Part shown: positions 61,663 to 64,000 of the stretch, piece by piece | How the letters are laid out: each line of letters begins with the position of its first letter | Position numbering within the stretch: position 1 is the first letter of the stretch | DNA from: Amblyornis subalaris | Taxonomy: Eukaryota; Chordata; Aves; Passeriformes; Ptilonorhynchidae | DNA length: 64,000 bases | Reading direction: 5' to 3' | NCBI GenBank assembly: GCA_018881555.1 | Contig: JACAXG010000124.1 | Span: forward strand, 1,426,001 to 1,490,000 | Notes under the pieces: generated by a model | Database searches by the model: none | What the model was told of the DNA's origin: nothing | Seen by the model: only the letters and a program-made list of their open reading frames with translations | Made by a program: the position numbers and the translations under genes

Positions 61663-62055
61663 GCTTGGAAGGAGTAGCTGGATATCATCTACTCATCTAC
61701 TTTAACACTTCCTGCTCAAACCAAGGTCAACCACAACAGGCTGCTCAGGACTGAATACAGTCCCGTTTTGAATATCTCCAAGGATAAGGACTACACCAGC
61801 TGGGCAACTTGCTCCGATGTTTGATCACCTTCAGAGAAAAAAAAAGTTTTTTCTTATGAAAATCGATATCTCAGTTAATGCCCATTATCCTTTGTTCTGT
61901 CACTGGAAAAAACTAAGAGGAGCGTGGATGCAATTTCTTTATTTACTCCCATCAGGTATTTATACACTTTGATGATATTCCCCTCTGAGCCATCTTCTTC
62001 CCAAGGATTAAGACTGAGAACCAGCCTGTGGTTCTCTGGATCCTCCTTTCCAATG
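61663..62055 (-). mobile_element. CR1 LINE, older subfamily
   Basis: TTCCTGCTCAAACCAAGGTC, then AACCACAACAGGCTGCTCAG, GTTTTGAATATCTCCAAGGA and GGGCAACTTGCTCCGATGTT appear on the plus strand. TTTGTTCTGTCACTGG and CTCCCATCAGGTATTTATAC follow. These reproduce the antisense order of an older CR1 type (CAACCTCCTGCTC, AACAGGTTGCTCAG, TTTTGAATATCTCCAAGGATGGAG, GGGCAACCTGTTCCAGTGTTTGA, TATTTATACAC). Divergence is clearly higher than in the copy at 50092-50520. Confidence 0.88.
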
Positions 62056-62060
62056 GTATG

Positions 62061-64000
62061 CAAGAATGAAACAAATACTTCACAAATAAAGTCTGTATTT
62101 TAATTAGGAAGCTAATATTTCTAAAATCTACAAGTATAAAAAGAGATTGTTNACAAAATTCATGCAGTTCAAGTTTATTTTATTGATAAACAATAGCAAA
62201 CTCAACAGATTATGAAACTGAAACTGCACAGCAGTTAATCAAGAGTCCAAAAACTGACAGTGAAATGCCAGTTACACTCTGGCAAATTTCAAGCCAATAT
62301 TGAGAGTAGGGTCTGCTCCTGTTACAGATGACACTCTTTCAGCACCAAAGCACAACAAAGAATATAACCATTTCAAGATTCTCCTGCAACACACATGAAA
62401 CGCTGAGTAGTGAAAATCCTCACACTTCAGTCTTTGGCTGTCCCAGCAAATAAACAGCAATTTCATAAGTAGCATGTTGTCCTTGTAGTTTGGGAAAACA
62501 GTAAAAGCCACAGGTGAAACACTCCCAAGGACAGATTAAGCCAATTTATTGTTTTCCACTGGCTTTCAAAATAGCTGCTAGATCTAGAGAAGACATTACA
62601 TACATACAGACTAGCGTGTGTGTATATATATATATATTCAGTCTATGCCAAGAAATAGAAATTATTCTGACATCTTGTAATATAGTTCCTAAGAAGGTAC
62701 AGAATTGACTCAAACCTACATGGACCAGGATGCACATTGGGTACTTGGCCTCTCCACAGGAAAGAGTTCTTCCAAGGCAATAGAGCATAATCCTTCTGAA
62801 GGTTTGTTTTACTCCTATCAGGGTCTGGTCAGAACTGAAGTGGTTCAAGAACACCAGAAATCTATTTTTGTACTCTTCTTTCCTCTCAAAACTACAGCAA
62901 TAAAGCTAATTCAGTGCAGTATTTCAATAATTAGTTAACCTTTACTTCTGCAGGCTGATTTGGCAGACTGTCACCATAAAGCACACAGTGCACAACCACA
63001 TGAGCATTCTCAACAGACTGCAGGAAAATATTGACTACTACAGGAAATGAGTTTTAATTAATATCTTGGAGAATCCATTTATTAAGAAGCAGTCCCAGTT
63101 TGTATTTTATGCTCATTCTAGTTAGGACTCCAGGTAAAGCAGCATCCTTATTTCCAGTGAGCATGGTGAAGTCAGAGGCATAAGAGGAATCCCTCTCATT
63201 TACTATGTATTAGTGCTAATACATTTTTCAACATTAATCCTTTGAGCAAATGACACATTGATAGTCTGGGACATTAATGGGATACATTAATTGCTAGTAT
63301 AAGGAAAGAGGATTACTAAAATGCATGCTGGAAACAGAAAATGACATTAAAAATGGCATTTTGGTGAAAGTTCTTCAGGCTATTAAAAAAAATACAAGAT
63401 GATTAGTCAAGGAGAAACTAGAAAGCCCATAAATGAAAAATGCTGAGGGTCAAGGAGAATCTGGGAGAAGGGATTTATGGCTAAAAGTGGAAGAGAATAA
63501 AGCTAGAAACTAAACCCAAAGTTAAAGGGAGAGGGGAGGGGGGAAAGGATGGTATTTCTAATACTACAAACCTTTATTCTTCAGAGGAGAGGGGAGCAAA
63601 GCTAATGTCCAGATATTGCGGATGTTTAAGCACATGGATGATTGTACTAACTTTAGTAATCACGTGGTTATAGCAAAATACTTAATTTCTTAAAAATACA
63701 GCCAAACAGTTGTAAAGGACACACCAACATCTTNGTCAAACAATGAGAAAAGAACTGACTAGTCTTTGCACCATAAGAAGATTACTACAGTCTGTGTGTG
63801 CACAAACAAGGGAATCAAGTCAGAGTGGTGAGGCAACATTGACAGTGTAATCAGTACCAGAATAATGTATCTTATAGTGTTAAAATTCATAAGAAACTGT
63901 TCATAAATGATCCCCAAGGAACAATTCTACTTCCAGAAAGCAGACATTACAGAACATTAGGAAGAGATACTAGAAGAACAACCAAAAATCTAGTTAAGGA
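62061..64000. other. Unique DNA, no gene seen
   Basis: Contains the compound GT/AT microsatellite at 62616-62637 and a G-rich tract GGGAGAGGGGAGGGGGGAAA near 63527-63546. No gene or transposon recognised. Confidence 0.55.
62616..62637. repeat. Compound (GT)n(AT)n microsatellite
   Basis: About four GT units pass directly into seven AT units. Confidence 0.9.

Noticed and set aside
1..64000. CRISPR arrays, tRNA/rRNA genes, bacterial operons
   Set aside because: No regularly spaced repeats, no convincing cloverleaf or rRNA sequence, and the repeat content is avian nuclear DNA.

Overview
The window looks like gene-poor nuclear DNA of a bird, most likely a passerine. It is AT-rich, has no operons or prokaryotic signals, and carries the usual avian repeat set: 5'-truncated CR1 LINEs, several solo LTRs of endogenous retroviruses (ERVs), and a few very old MIR-type SINE relics. 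About forty ambiguous bases occur, all single N's. I found no reading frame I can call a functional protein-coding gene and no structural RNA gene. Most of the sequence is unique intergenic or intronic DNA. All family calls come from memory of consensus patterns, not from a search.

Layout. 1-4.5 kb: unique DNA. About 4.5-5.4 kb: an LTR-like element with CCAAT, TATA and AATAAA signals. 7.9 kb: MIR relic. 10.3 kb: CR1 (-). 14.35-17.6 kb: a cluster of three LTRs of different families (14350-15774 +, 16119-16844 +, about 17007-17596 -). 18.2 and 20.5 kb: CR1 pieces (+). 23.2-23.4 kb: possible ancient repeat, a tandem duplication and a 28-nt palindrome. 29.84-31.31 kb: a second solo LTR of the same family and orientation as the one at 14.35 kb, followed by three back-to-back hairpins. 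37.2-37.8 kb: a locally GC-rich patch, then a CR1 tail. 38.3-39.7 kb: an ancient CR1 split by an LTR with a GCTTA target duplication. 43.4-44.0 kb: LTR (-). 45.2-45.9 kb and 49.2-49.8 kb: minus-strand stretches that read like decayed or unannotated protein fragments. 47.5-47.9 kb: LTR (-). 50.1 kb: CR1 (-). 55.5 kb: MIR relic. 61.7-62.1 kb: CR1 (-). The rest is unique.

No pathway can be described because no genes were identified. The strongest structural results are solo LTRs whose ends are fixed by target-site duplications, the repeat-in-repeat nesting at 38-39.7 kb, and the 83-bp duplicated CCAAT/kB-like module inside one LTR. The best candidates for something undescribed are the unrecognised minus-strand reading frames and the compact hairpin clusters, all offered with modest confidence.
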